64,000 nt of DNA, taken from the NCBI GenBank assembly GCA_002280475.1, contig NCEB01000001.1, positions 62,001 to 126,000 of the forward strand, in the 5' to 3' direction. Shown here piece by piece: positions 44,807 through 53,563 of the stretch. This DNA comes from Brevundimonas subvibrioides (GTDB taxonomy: Bacteria > Pseudomonadota > Alphaproteobacteria > Caulobacterales > Caulobacteraceae). Each line of letters opens with the position of its first letter. Positions within the stretch are counted from its first letter, which is position 1. The position numbers were made by a program, and so were the translations under genes. Below the pieces are notes generated by a model that worked only from the letters and a program-made list of their open reading frames with translations, made no database searches and was not told the DNA's origin.

Positions 44807-45745
44807 CTATCTGATCTCCACGACCCGAAGGCCGGCAATGTTTTGCGGCAGGCTACCCTGCACGACGCGTGCGACCGCACCTTCCGTCTCCGGCGTCTCG
44901 CCGAAAAAGCCGACAAGCTCAATTTCCGCGACCTGTGATCCCGGCAGGGTGATCGGCAGTCCTGATTGCGCACTGGTAATCACCTCTCCGGGGGTCTCCA
45001 CCCGGAAGCGATCACCCGCGCTCAGACCTTGGCTCGGACCGCCTGAGACGAAGACGTTATCTCCGGACACCCGCAGGATGTCGGTGAACCATGCCCGCTG
45101 CTGAAGCTGGTTGATCACTTGGGTCATGGTGTCGGCGATCGCCGCATTGATGGCCCGGTCGTTGAGCGTGGAATCGTAGCCAGCCCGCGTGCCGAAGCCC
45201 GCCACTTCACCCGTCTCCGTGGTCGCCTCACCCGCGCCCGACGCGGTGAAGAAGACACGCCCGGTTCGAATGTCCACCAATCGGATTTCGACCGTCGCAT
45301 TCACCGCCTGCCGGCGCTGAGAATTCAGGAAGCCTTGCTTTCCCTCGTTACGGCGCCCCAGCTGGGTGATGGAGCCGAGCAGTAAAGCGTCGACACCGAC
45401 CAATCTCTGCGTGTCCGCGTCGGACAGGAGACGTTCGGCGCTCAGCGCCTGCAGGTCGCCGCGCTCGAAGACAAAGAAGTGGCCGGATCCGACCAACGCA
45501 TTGGTAAGCATGTCGCTCGCCTGGGTCGCGACCGGATCGGCCTCCCCCGGCGAGAGCAGTAGGCGGCCATAAGGCGTACTGTTGCTGAAGCGACCCACCG
45601 CCACCCGGCGCTTCAGTCCAACTCGAGTCTCCGAAGACGCTCCAGCTTCCTGCGAGTGAGACAGTTCAGGCCAGGCGGCGACCGGCATGGCAATGAGCAG
45701 CGCGCCGATCAGCGCACCCGCTCTGGTGTTAAAACACATTCGCAT
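44807..45745 (-). CDS. CsgG-family protein
   Basis: Exported protein of 312 residues with the CsgG core: KRRVAVGRFSNSTPYGR, ASDMLTNALVGSGHFFVFER, VDALLLGSITQLGRRNEG and VEIRLVDIRTGRVFFTASG, then GYDSTLNDRAINAAIADTMT. A Sec-type signal (GALIGALLIAMPVAA) is present, but no clear lipobox Cys, unlike CsgG of curli. CsgG proteins form outer-membrane pores or assembly factors. No curli subunit or holdfast genes are beside it, so the exported partner is unknown. First gene of the four-gene operon. Confidence 0.85.
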   Translation of the reverse strand: MRMCFNTRAGALIGALLIAMPVAAWPELSHSQEAGASSETRVGLKRRVAVGRFSNSTPYGRLLLSPGEADPVATQASDMLTNALVGSGHFFVFERGDLQALSAERLLSDADTQRLVGVDALLLGSITQLGRRNEGKQGFLNSQRRQAVNATVEIRLVDIRTGRVFFTASGAGEATTETGEVAGFGTRAGYDSTLNDRAINAAIADTMTQVINQLQQRAWFTDILRVSGDNVFVSGGPSQGLSAGDRFRVETPGEVITSAQSGLPITLPGSQVAEIELVGFFGETPETEGAVARVVQGSLPQNIAGLRVVEIR

Positions 45746-45953
45746 TTCCCCCGGCGGTAGTCCGGATTGATTGCCACGGTTTCGCCGTACTTAGCAACCT
45801 ACGTCGAACCAGATTTCGTTGCTGAGTTGAACTCAGAATATGGACGTCGGCGACGCGCCAAGAGCGGTCATCGGCGGTTCGGCGCGAGCAGACTTTCAGG
45901 CAATGTACGACGTGTGCCAACCGGTCGTTAAGCGAGCCCGGCTACCTTGCGGC

Positions 45954-46493
45954 ATGACCCGCCGCTGGCAGCCTCGACTACAGCGCAGACCTGGTCGACC
46001 ATGGACCAAGGACCTTGGCTTCGTCCTGACCGTGGCTTTGATCGGCGTGATGGCCTTCTATGTCACGCTGAACTGGTCGCCGGTGGGTGATCCGTTGCCG
46101 GCGCAGACCGCTATTGCCGCCATGCCCACCGCTATCCCTGATCGCGCGACGCTCGCGTGCGCCGTCGCCTACATCAATGACGGCGACACCTTGCGGTGCC
46201 GTGATGGCACGCCCATTCGACTTCATGCGGTCGCCGCGCGCGAGGCCGACGAAACCTGCTCAACGGGACACCCCTGCCCTACCGCGACGGCCGCCTCCGC
46301 GACGCACGAGCTAACCCGCCTTGCCGCCGGGCGGACTATTCGATGCCAGCCGACAGGGCGCAGCTATAACCGCGTCACGGCGATTTGCTGGACGCCCGAG
46401 GGCGAAGAGATCAACTGCGCGATGATCAGGAGCGGGACCGCTCTCGTCTGGGAAAAGTTTGAGCGCCAAGCGCCACTATGCCGACTCCGGTAG
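45954..46493 (+). CDS. Thermonuclease-family (SNase-like) protein, membrane-anchored or secreted
   Basis: Protein of 179 residues with one N-terminal hydrophobic segment (LGFVLTVALIGVMAFYVTL), followed by a staphylococcal-nuclease-like fold: VAYINDGDTLRCRDGTPIRL, then HAVAAREADE, ATHELTRLAAGRTIRC and SYNRVTAICWTPEGEEIN. Asp of the INDGDT motif and Arg residues of the family are visible. ATG at 45954; longer in-frame starts from 45840 would bury the hydrophobic segment. It diverges from the CsgG operon. Confidence 0.8.
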   Translation: MTRRWQPRLQRRPGRPWTKDLGFVLTVALIGVMAFYVTLNWSPVGDPLPAQTAIAAMPTAIPDRATLACAVAYINDGDTLRCRDGTPIRLHAVAAREADETCSTGHPCPTATAASATHELTRLAAGRTIRCQPTGRSYNRVTAICWTPEGEEINCAMIRSGTALVWEKFERQAPLCRLR

Positions 46494-46618
46494 GTGTCCA
46501 CTCCGCGCCAGAAGCGGAAGTTGAACTCGCGCCAGGAAGGCGACATCCCATGTGCAACTGACCAAGATAAATCTGCGTGGTCAGGCGAAGCCGATGGAGA
46601 CTCAGGCTGCGTCAATCG

Positions 46619-47287
46619 TCATTGGTCGGCGACCTCAAACCCGTCTCCGGGCGTCATCGGCCGGTGCAGCTTAATCCCGACTTTGTCCAGATAGGGCTCG
46701 TAGACGTCGTAACGCTGCTTGAGGAAATAGTCGCGCGCGTAGCCGTCATGGACCGGCACGACAGATTTCGGCTTCATCCGCTTGGCGAAGGCATGGGCGG
46801 TGAGCTCGGTCAGAAAGGGCGCCATCACCGGAAGGGCCAGCACCTCCACGCCGACGAATCGATCCAGACGGCTGTCGAAACTGTCGCCCGGGTTGAGGAA
46901 AACGTCGTTGACAAGGAAGGCGGTCAGTTGCGTGCTCTCGTCCGACAGGATGGGCTCATGCGCGACCGCCTGAGCCTGCAGTCGGAACGCGCCGAAGATC
47001 CGTTCACCCTCTTCGAAGACCGTGACCGACAGGCCCTTCTCGCTGAGGTTGTTGGCGACCTCGCCGTTGCCGACGAGCGTTGCGCCACTCGCATGCACGA
47101 TCCTGCCCAACGCATCAGGGTCGATGTGATCCGGATGGCCGTGCGTCAGGACGATCGTCGAGACGTCCGAAAAGACAGCGGGATCGACCCGTCCGTCGAC
47201 GAACGAGAACTTGCCCGGATCGAAGAGCAGTCGCTCCTGGCCGATCGTCAGGCGCAGGCAGCTATGCACGAACTTGTCGATACGCAT
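46619..47287 (-). CDS. MBL-fold metallo-hydrolase
   Basis: Cytoplasmic protein of 222 residues: MRIDKFVHSCLRLTIGQERL, LLFDPGKFSFVD and the metal-binding HGHPDHID (HxHxDH), then LNPGDSFDS and VVPVHDGYARDYF, as in the UlaG-like metallo-beta-lactamase branch. The ATG at 47287 removes a 26-residue upstream extension lacking similarity. Substrate unknown. It lies 11 bases after the beta-propeller gene and is probably co-transcribed with it. Confidence 0.85.
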   Translation of the reverse strand: MRIDKFVHSCLRLTIGQERLLFDPGKFSFVDGRVDPAVFSDVSTIVLTHGHPDHIDPDALGRIVHASGATLVGNGEVANNLSEKGLSVTVFEEGERIFGAFRLQAQAVAHEPILSDESTQLTAFLVNDVFLNPGDSFDSRLDRFVGVEVLALPVMAPFLTELTAHAFAKRMKPKSVVPVHDGYARDYFLKQRYDVYEPYLDKVGIKLHRPMTPGDGFEVADQ

Positions 47288-47298
47288 GGCGGCCGGTC

Positions 47299-48738
47299 CT
47301 ATTCCGACTGTCTCTGGACGACCGGGCCGATCGCCTCGGGCGTTCCCGAGGCGATGACCAGCCAACGGCGGGGTGCGCCGGCGTCGGCGGCGACCACCTG
47401 ACGGATCGGGCCCACGGCATTGACGACCGCGGACCCGGCCGGATTGGTCATAAACTTCGCCAGAGGCTGCAGCGTCCCCGATCCGTCCGCCGTCTCGGCG
47501 AAGGCGAGGACATAGGGCTTGCCGGGTTCGAGGCCTGCGGCGGCGATCTGCAGCATCTGCACCTGCCCCTGCTCGAACAGGGTCGCCTGCGACCGGGCGT
47601 CGTCCTCGCCTGTCAGAACGAGTTGATGCGAGGCGCGAGCGGTGCCCAGGGGCATGAGGTTGGCCCTGCCGTCACCCTCGGTGACCGCACGCGGCACATA
47701 GGTGACGCCCTGCGGTCCCTGACCTACCGGCACGGTGGCGATCACGCGATTGGCCAGGGTGTCGATGACCGCCACGCCGTCGCCATTCTCCAGTCCGACG
47801 TAGATCCGCGAGCCGTCGCCGGAGGGCCACAGACCGTGCGGCAGGGACCCCACCGCGATCGCGGTCACGGGGTCGAAGGTGTCGGTGCGGAAAACCTTGA
47901 CAACGTTCTCGGTCCCCACCGTGACATAGGCGAACTGACCATCCCGATTTCGCACGATGTTGACGTGATTGGTCAGCGGGCCGGTGTCGAGCGTCTGAAG
48001 CACGGCGAACGGCGGACGGGCGTCGAACACCATCGTCTTGCCCACGTCCTTCAGCGTCATCCAGACCTGGTTCCCATCGGGCGTGGCGGCGATGTCTGGG
48101 CAGAACGGACTGGCCTGGGCCACCCGACCGACGATCTGACGGGTCGCGGTCTCGACCACGACTGTCTCGGGGCTGAAGCTGGAGCAGATGTAGGCGTAAC
48201 GGCCGTCCGGCGAGAAGATGGTCATGCCTGGCCCGTTGGGCGTCTCGACCCGGGCGGTTTCCTGATAGGTCGCGGCGTCCAGCACCGAAATATAGGCCTC
48301 GCCCCGCACCGTGACCCAGACCTCTTTGCCGTCAGGCGTGAAGAAGGCCTCGTGCGGAGAGCGTCCGACATAGGTGGTGTGTTTGACGACGTTGGTGGCC
48401 GTGTCGATGAAGCTGACCGAGTTCGACCCGATCGAGACCACGGCGATCGTCTTGCCGTCCGGCGCCGCGCCGATGCCGTGGACCAGCAGCTGACCCCTGT
48501 AGAGCGGGCTGAGGTTGGCCGGGGTCGGCTCGCCGAGGGAGATCACGCCCAGAAGGCTGTTGGTCGAGGGATCGACCACCGAGACGGTGTTGGAGAACTG
48601 GTCGGCCGAATAGAACCGATCCTGGCCGCTGATCGGGATGGCGGGCGCCGCCGCCGCGCCGGGAACCTGATCGGCCAAGACCGGGGATGCCATCAGGGCA
48701 AGCGCCAGGACGAAGGGCGTCTTCGAAACGAAAGTCAT
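47299..48738 (-). CDS. Exported YVTN-type beta-propeller protein
   Basis: Protein of 479 residues with a signal peptide (TPFVLALALMASPVLA) and repeated 40-45-residue blades such as NTVSVVDPSTNSLLGVISLG, NSVSFIDTATNVVKHTTYVG and DGVAVIDTLANRVIATVPVG, the cytochrome d1/YncE-like propeller. No heme-binding CxxCH is present, so it is likely a binding or scaffold protein. The last 100 residues form a separate beta domain. Sits between DUF305 and MBL genes on one transcript. Confidence 0.85.
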   Translation of the reverse strand: MTFVSKTPFVLALALMASPVLADQVPGAAAAPAIPISGQDRFYSADQFSNTVSVVDPSTNSLLGVISLGEPTPANLSPLYRGQLLVHGIGAAPDGKTIAVVSIGSNSVSFIDTATNVVKHTTYVGRSPHEAFFTPDGKEVWVTVRGEAYISVLDAATYQETARVETPNGPGMTIFSPDGRYAYICSSFSPETVVVETATRQIVGRVAQASPFCPDIAATPDGNQVWMTLKDVGKTMVFDARPPFAVLQTLDTGPLTNHVNIVRNRDGQFAYVTVGTENVVKVFRTDTFDPVTAIAVGSLPHGLWPSGDGSRIYVGLENGDGVAVIDTLANRVIATVPVGQGPQGVTYVPRAVTEGDGRANLMPLGTARASHQLVLTGEDDARSQATLFEQGQVQMLQIAAAGLEPGKPYVLAFAETADGSGTLQPLAKFMTNPAGSAVVNAVGPIRQVVAADAGAPRRWLVIASGTPEAIGPVVQRQSE

Positions 48739-48741
48739 GGG

Positions 48742-49128
48742 TCAGTGTCCGGTATGAGGTGCGGCGGGCGCGTTGGACGTCGGGCGGGTGGCCGAGCGGT
48801 CGAGGAAGGCTTGCATCAAGGCGATCTCCTGGGTCTGTTCGACGATGATCCCCTGGGCCAGACGGCGCATCGGCTCGTCCTTGCCGTAGGCGAGTTCGAT
48901 CCGCGCCATGTCGACCGCGCCCTGATGGTGAGGGATCATCATGGCGGCGAAGTCGCGGTCAGGATCGCCGGTCGGCGCGATCGTCATGGCGGTGTGCATG
49001 CGCGACATGGCCTCGGCCATTTCCGTATCGAAGGGGGAGCGTGGCGTCTGGGCGAAGGCCATAAGTCCTGCGCCAAAGAGGGCGGCGACAGCCAACAGGC
49101 CGGTCAGTTTCAAGGAGGAGGTCATCAT
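48742..49128 (-). CDS. DUF305 family exported protein
   Basis: Protein of 128 residues: signal (LKLTGLLAVAALFGAGLMAFA), then the DUF305 core with MSRMHTAMT, DFAAMMIPHHQGAVDMARIE and IIVEQTQEIALMQAFL. The His/Met-rich motif M-I-P-H-H-Q is often linked to copper or other metal binding. The ATG at 49128 matches the signal peptide; a start at 49179 is also open. First gene of the operon, divergent from the LysR regulator. Confidence 0.85.
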   Translation of the reverse strand: MMTSSLKLTGLLAVAALFGAGLMAFAQTPRSPFDTEMAEAMSRMHTAMTIAPTGDPDRDFAAMMIPHHQGAVDMARIELAYGKDEPMRRLAQGIIVEQTQEIALMQAFLDRSATRPTSNAPAAPHTGH

Positions 49129-49158
49129 CGGGACTTTCGGTTCATCGCCATCCTGACG

Positions 49159-49180
49159 GTTGGACAATCGACCATCCAAC
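49159..49180. promoter_or_regulatory. Palindrome in the DUF305-lysR intergenic region
   Basis: GTTGGA-N10-TCCAAC, a perfect 6-bp inverted repeat, lies between the divergent starts at 49128 and 49259. LysR proteins commonly bind such dyads in their divergent promoters. Confidence 0.5.
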
Positions 49181-49258
49181 GGAGATTGTTGCTGAGAACG
49201 TTCGCGACCGCCGAACGATCCATCTGTTTTTCCGGCGCGAGCGGGCTAGGTTGCGCCC

Positions 49259-50149
49259 ATGACCCTGGATCAACTCCGCATCTTCGTCGCCGTCGCCGAG
49301 CGTGAGCACGTCACACGTGCTGCCGAGGCCCTGAACCTGACCCAGTCTGCCGTCAGTTCTGCGGTCACCACGCTGGAGGCACGTCACGGTGTTGCGCTGT
49401 TCGATCGTGTGGGGCGAAGCATCGTGCTGAATGCGGCTGGACAGGTGTTCCTGATCGAGGCCCGCGCCGTCCTGGCTCGCGCGGCGGCGGCACAGGAGGC
49501 ACTCAATGACCTCGGTGACCTGAAGCGCGGCAGGTTGTCGATCCAAGCCAGCCAGACGATCGCAGGATGGTGGCTACCGTCTCGTCTGGCGGCGTTTCAT
49601 GCCTGCCACGCTGGCATCCAGATCGATGTCACCATCGGCAACACCCGAGACGTGGCCCGAGCTGTGATCGAGGGCGAGGCCGAAGTGGGTCTGGTCGAGG
49701 GCGAATTGGACGAGCCCGTCCTCAGCCGCACGGTGCTGGATCACGACGAATTGGTGCTGGTCGTCGCTGCAGGACATCCGCAGGCCCAGGACGGGGCGGC
49801 CCGACCGGACCTGAAGGCCATGACCTGGGTCTTGCGCGAGCCCGGCTCCGGCACGCGCTCAGCCTTCGAGGCCGCGCTGGCGGCACACAGTCTGAGCGTC
49901 AACGATCTGGATGTGGCGATGAGCCTGCCGGGCAATGAGGCGGTGGCGGGTGCGGTCGAGGCGGGGGCTGGGGCCGCCGTCGTCTCGCGAAACGTCGTCG
50001 CCGCGCGTCTGAAGGCCGGTATCCTTACGACCCTGCCATTCGACCTTCCGGCCCGACCGTTCTGGCTGCTGCGTCACAAACAGCGATATCGGTCAAAGGC
50101 TGGGGACGCATTTGTCAGCCTGCTTGCGTCAAGGTCTCCGATGGCTTGA
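49259..50149 (+). CDS. LysR-family transcriptional regulator
   Basis: Regulator of 296 residues with the LysR winged helix (MTLDQLRIFVAVAEREHVTR, AAEALNLTQSAVSSAVTTLE) and a periplasmic-binding-like effector domain (LSIQASQTIAGWWLPSRLAA). The closest general type is CysL/CbbR-like. It diverges from the DUF305 operon and precedes the sulfite dehydrogenase cluster, so it may control either. Effector unknown. Confidence 0.9.
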   Translation: MTLDQLRIFVAVAEREHVTRAAEALNLTQSAVSSAVTTLEARHGVALFDRVGRSIVLNAAGQVFLIEARAVLARAAAAQEALNDLGDLKRGRLSIQASQTIAGWWLPSRLAAFHACHAGIQIDVTIGNTRDVARAVIEGEAEVGLVEGELDEPVLSRTVLDHDELVLVVAAGHPQAQDGAARPDLKAMTWVLREPGSGTRSAFEAALAAHSLSVNDLDVAMSLPGNEAVAGAVEAGAGAAVVSRNVVAARLKAGILTTLPFDLPARPFWLLRHKQRYRSKAGDAFVSLLASRSPMA

Positions 50150-50297
50150 CGGAAAAACCATCAACGAAGACGGACATCTGCTCGGATGATCGGTTCAACC
50201 GAATGATCAGTTCGATACATCGCATTGGACCTTCTGGGCGTCGATCCTTGAAGATGAGCAACGATCCAGCCCGGATTGATCTTTCAAGGATATCGCG

Positions 50298-50726
50298 ATG
50301 CGACTTCATGCTCTTTCGGCCTTCGTCCTGACGTCAGCCGTGCTGATGACGGGGGCTCCCGCCTTCGCCCAGTCCCACGAGGCTCTGGCCCGAACCCGGA
50401 TCGCAGCGATCGCCGCAGGGTCGGTCAATACGGTTCTGTCGGCCTATGCACCAGACGCCGACTTGCAGTGGGTCGGCGGACCGCTAGACGGGCATTATGA
50501 CGACCCGGTCGAACTGCGCGACGTCTGGTCACGATTCGCCGACCTGGGTCCGCTCAGCGCCAACATCGCCGCCATGACGATCGCCGAAAACCCGGCCGGC
50601 GCGACCGTCACCGTCGATGTGACCTTCGAGGGCAAGCAAGCGATCCCGGTCCGCTATGTCCTCTTGTATCGGGCGGGTCTGCTGGTTGATGAAATCTGGC
50701 AGGTCAATCCGCCTCATGCCCACTGA
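50298..50726 (+). CDS. Exported NTF2-like (SnoaL-type) protein
   Basis: Protein of 142 residues with signal peptide (LSAFVLTSAVLMTGAPAFA) and a small cone-shaped alpha+beta domain: RTRIAAIAAGSVNTVLSAYA, DADLQWVGGPLDGHY, LYRAGLLVDEIWQVN. No catalytic residues can be named. It stands alone between the LysR gene and the sulfite dehydrogenase genes. Confidence 0.75.
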   Translation: MRLHALSAFVLTSAVLMTGAPAFAQSHEALARTRIAAIAAGSVNTVLSAYAPDADLQWVGGPLDGHYDDPVELRDVWSRFADLGPLSANIAAMTIAENPAGATVTVDVTFEGKQAIPVRYVLLYRAGLLVDEIWQVNPPHAH

Positions 50727-51130
50727 TAGGCAATATGGTCGCGGCGGCCCAGGTTCTCTTTCGGATCTGGCCGTCGGAGTCAGTCGCGCCCGGCCTGCTT
50801 CTGACATCCGTTCGCCGCTGTTCAGGGAGGGAGTTGCATTGGTCCGCGCGGTCAAAACCGCGTATGCAGCAACGCCGTTTCAATCCTCTGAACGATGGGG
50901 AAAGGACGGAGGCTCTGATCCTTTTGGAGAAGCCTGGACCTGGACCCGTTCAGGTCCCTTCGGGCTCGCCGGAAAATCCGAACCGCACGGCGCGTGATCT
51001 CCGACAGCCGTGCATTGGGCGGAGATCAAAACCAGGAGACTGGCACCCCGGAACTGCGATCCTCGGGACAACCCGCTTGCCAATAGAGCTGAAACATCGC
51101 CTGATGTGTGCGACGGTTAAGGATATCGAC
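50727..51130. other. Gap upstream of the sulfite dehydrogenase genes
   Basis: About 400 bases without a supported gene. The sulfite dehydrogenase frame stays open back to 50735, but the upstream part (rich in Arg/Ser/Pro, no similarity) precedes a clear Tat signal and is taken as untranslated. A self-complementary CCTGGACC...GGTCC stretch near 50933-50961 is present. No known riboswitch was recognised. Confidence 0.4.
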
Positions 51131-52363
51131 ATGGCTTCAGCCAACGACCCCATATCTCACGCCGTTGGACGCCGCTTCGTTATTGGAGGGGGTGTGGCGG
51201 CAGCCGCCTGGTCGGCCCCCGCCTGGGGGCAACAGGCGGTGGACCTGGCTCTACCGGGTGGACCCTCGTCGCGCCCACTGACCTCCAGCTTTCCGGGCAA
51301 GGGATCGATGATCCTGCAACGCAGCCGACCGCCGCTGCTTGAGACGCCGATGTCGGTGTTCGACCAGAGCGTCTTCACACCCAACGACCAGTTCTTCGTG
51401 CGCTGGCACTGGGCCGATATCCCGACCTCGGTCGATGCCACGACCTTCCGGATCAATGTGCACGGCCATGTGGTGCGCCCGTTGTCGGTGTCGCTGACCG
51501 AGCTTCTGGCCATGCCGCGCGTGCAGATGGCAGCGGTGAACCAGTGTTCCGGAAACTCGCGCGGCCTGTTCCAGCCCCGCGTGCCGGGCGCGCAATGGGC
51601 GCATGGGGCGATGGGCAATGCCATGTGGATGGGCGTCAGTCTGAGGCACCTTCTGGATGTCGCAGGGGTCAGACCCGGAGCCCTGGCCGTCCGCTTCGGC
51701 GCGCTGGACCAGCCCGTCGTGGCGGGTGCGCCGGACTTCTCAAAGTCGCTGGCCCTGGATCATGCGCGCGACGGCGAGGTGATGGTGGCCTTCGCCATGA
51801 ACGGCGAACAACTGCCTCTGCTGAATGGATTTCCCGTCAGGTTGATCGTGCCGGGCTGGTTCTCGACCTACTGGGTCAAGATGTTGAACGATATCGAGGT
51901 GCTGGACAAACCCGACGACGGGTACTGGATGGCAAAGGCCTACAAGATTCCCGACACCCCGATGGCCAATGTCTCCCCGACCGACAAGGACTATCCCACC
52001 GTGCCGATCAACCGGATGGTCCCTCGGTCGTGGATCACGAGCATCGCGGGCGATCACCCCGTGGCCTGGCAGCCCACCCTGCCGATCGGCGGCATCGCCA
52101 TGGGCGGGGACACCGGAGTGTCGAGGGTGGACCTGTCGTCCGACGGCGGGCGAACCTGGCGACCCGCGCAGCTGGGACCGGACCAGGGCCCCTACAGTTT
52201 TCGACGCTTCGACGGGGTGGTGCCGATCCGTGGCCGAGGGGCCATTCCCCTAATGACGCGCTGCACCAGCACTGCGGGCGTCGTTCAGCCGATGACGCCG
52301 AACTGGAATCCGGGCGGCTTCATGCGTGGATGTGTCGAGACCACCACGGTGACTTTCGGATGA
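51131..52363 (+). CDS. Periplasmic molybdopterin sulfite dehydrogenase catalytic subunit (SorA/SoxC-like)
   Basis: Sulfite-oxidase-family enzyme of 410 residues. A Tat signal (VGRRFVIGGGVAAAAWSAPA) fits export of a folded molybdoenzyme. The Mo-ligand Cys is C139 in VNQCSGNSRGLF. Other family features are NDQFFVRWHWADIP, NGEQLPLLNGFPVRLIVPGW, STYWVKMLNDIEVLD and the dimerisation domain with GVSRVDLSSDGGRTW. The ATG at 51131 is next to the Tat signal. It overlaps the cytochrome gene by 4 bases, forming a SorAB-like pair that passes sulfite electrons to cytochrome c. Confidence 0.88.
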   Translation: MASANDPISHAVGRRFVIGGGVAAAAWSAPAWGQQAVDLALPGGPSSRPLTSSFPGKGSMILQRSRPPLLETPMSVFDQSVFTPNDQFFVRWHWADIPTSVDATTFRINVHGHVVRPLSVSLTELLAMPRVQMAAVNQCSGNSRGLFQPRVPGAQWAHGAMGNAMWMGVSLRHLLDVAGVRPGALAVRFGALDQPVVAGAPDFSKSLALDHARDGEVMVAFAMNGEQLPLLNGFPVRLIVPGWFSTYWVKMLNDIEVLDKPDDGYWMAKAYKIPDTPMANVSPTDKDYPTVPINRMVPRSWITSIAGDHPVAWQPTLPIGGIAMGGDTGVSRVDLSSDGGRTWRPAQLGPDQGPYSFRRFDGVVPIRGRGAIPLMTRCTSTAGVVQPMTPNWNPGGFMRGCVETTTVTFG

Positions 52364-52857
52364 GCAAGTCCAGAACACCGTTGTCGACCGGGATGTCGAT
52401 CCTGCTGGCCGGCGGGCTTACGAGCGTGATCCTGATCGGAGCCATCGCGGGCGGCAATGCGCCCCGGGGACGGAAGATGGTCGTACCTCCTGTGGTCCCT
52501 GCGGCCCCGGTCGCGCCGCCGCCGTCGTTCGTGTCGGCAAGCGGCTTCACCCTGACCTCGCCCAGTATCGAACTGCCGGACGAGGCCTCGTCATTCCCCG
52601 ACGGCCCTGGCGCCGATGTCGTCAATGCCAACTGCACATCCTGTCATTCGGCTAGCATGGCCCTGACCCAGCCCCGGCTGACTGAGGCCCAGTGGCATTC
52701 TACCGTCGTCAAGATGCGGGAAACCTATGGCGCCCCGATCGCGGTCGGCGACATCGACGCCATCGTCGATTATCTCAGGGCCATGCCGAGCCAGGCGACA
52801 CCTGCGGGCGCTGCTGCGGGACTGGCTGTGAACGAGGGCGACGGCGCGACGGGCTGA
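52360..52857 (+). CDS. Membrane-anchored c-type cytochrome, sulfite dehydrogenase partner (SorB-like)
   Basis: Cytochrome of 165 residues with an N-terminal helix (GMSILLAGGLTSVILIGAIA), a Pro/Ala linker and one heme site, C92-x2-C95-H96 in NCTSCHSASM. A Met in VVKMRETYG could be the axial ligand. Takes electrons from the molybdoenzyme encoded just upstream. Short alanine-rich tail. Confidence 0.85.
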   Translation: MSKSRTPLSTGMSILLAGGLTSVILIGAIAGGNAPRGRKMVVPPVVPAAPVAPPPSFVSASGFTLTSPSIELPDEASSFPDGPGADVVNANCTSCHSASMALTQPRLTEAQWHSTVVKMRETYGAPIAVGDIDAIVDYLRAMPSQATPAGAAAGLAVNEGDGATG

Positions 52858-52989
52858 TCAGCATTTCATTCGCCTCAATCGATTAAATAGTTCGCATCAT
52901 TGCGTTGGATGGAACGAATCCTCGCGATCAATATCGGCGTCGAGGAGCGCGCCGACTGTCGGCCTCCACTCCATTAAAGGAGACCGATC

Positions 52990-53532
52990 ATGACCCCCGC
53001 CTGCACGTTCGATACACCGGCACGCATCGTCCAGCCACAACCCCGTCGAGCCGTTCGTGACCTGCGGGTGCCGGTAAAACCTCTACCGCCCACTATGGTG
53101 ACCGCCGTCGAATCCGAGACGGCCCACATCCCCGATGTCGGCGACGGCAAGACGCTTCACCGCATCCAGCTTGATGTCGGTCAGACCGGTATCCACCCGA
53201 TCATTATCAAGGCCGTCGCCGGCCTTTATGCCAGCATGGTCCTGGTGTTCTGGATCACTTTCGGGCGGGGTGAGGCCACCCTCGCACTCGGCTTTATCAG
53301 CCTGCTCGGTGCGATGTATTTCGGCCTGCTGACCGGTGGCACCCTGGTGTCGGATACGCCAGACGCGGGTAATGGTGTACGCAGCTTCAGCCAGTTCCTG
53401 AATGGTCGCGTCGTGACCTACACCGGCTGGATCACGGGACGCGAGGCCACACTTCAAATCCTTACCCTGCCGGCTCTTCTGGTCGTGACGGCCGTCGTGC
53501 TGGGCGTGATCTGTCGCCTCAACGCCCATTAG
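52990..53532 (+). CDS. Membrane protein of unknown function
   Basis: Protein of 180 residues: a polar N-terminal 75 residues, then three hydrophobic segments (AVAGLYASMVLVFWITFGRG, ALGFISLLGAMYFGLLTGG, LPALLVVTAVVLGVICRL). AGGAG lies upstream of the ATG at 52990. No domain is recognised with certainty. It precedes the TDT transporter by about 30 bases and is probably co-expressed with it. Confidence 0.75.
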   Translation: MTPACTFDTPARIVQPQPRRAVRDLRVPVKPLPPTMVTAVESETAHIPDVGDGKTLHRIQLDVGQTGIHPIIIKAVAGLYASMVLVFWITFGRGEATLALGFISLLGAMYFGLLTGGTLVSDTPDAGNGVRSFSQFLNGRVVTYTGWITGREATLQILTLPALLVVTAVVLGVICRLNAH

Positions 53533-53563
53533 TTTCATTCCAGCATTGTTCAGGACACTTCAG

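Noticed and set aside
44807-45745. Naming the CsgG-like gene hfaB (holdfast anchor)
   Set aside because: hfaA and hfaD are not adjacent, and the DUF4810/DUF799 neighbours indicate a different system.
50735-51130. Upstream extension of the sulfite dehydrogenase reading frame
   Set aside because: It would place about 130 unlike residues before a clear Tat signal peptide.
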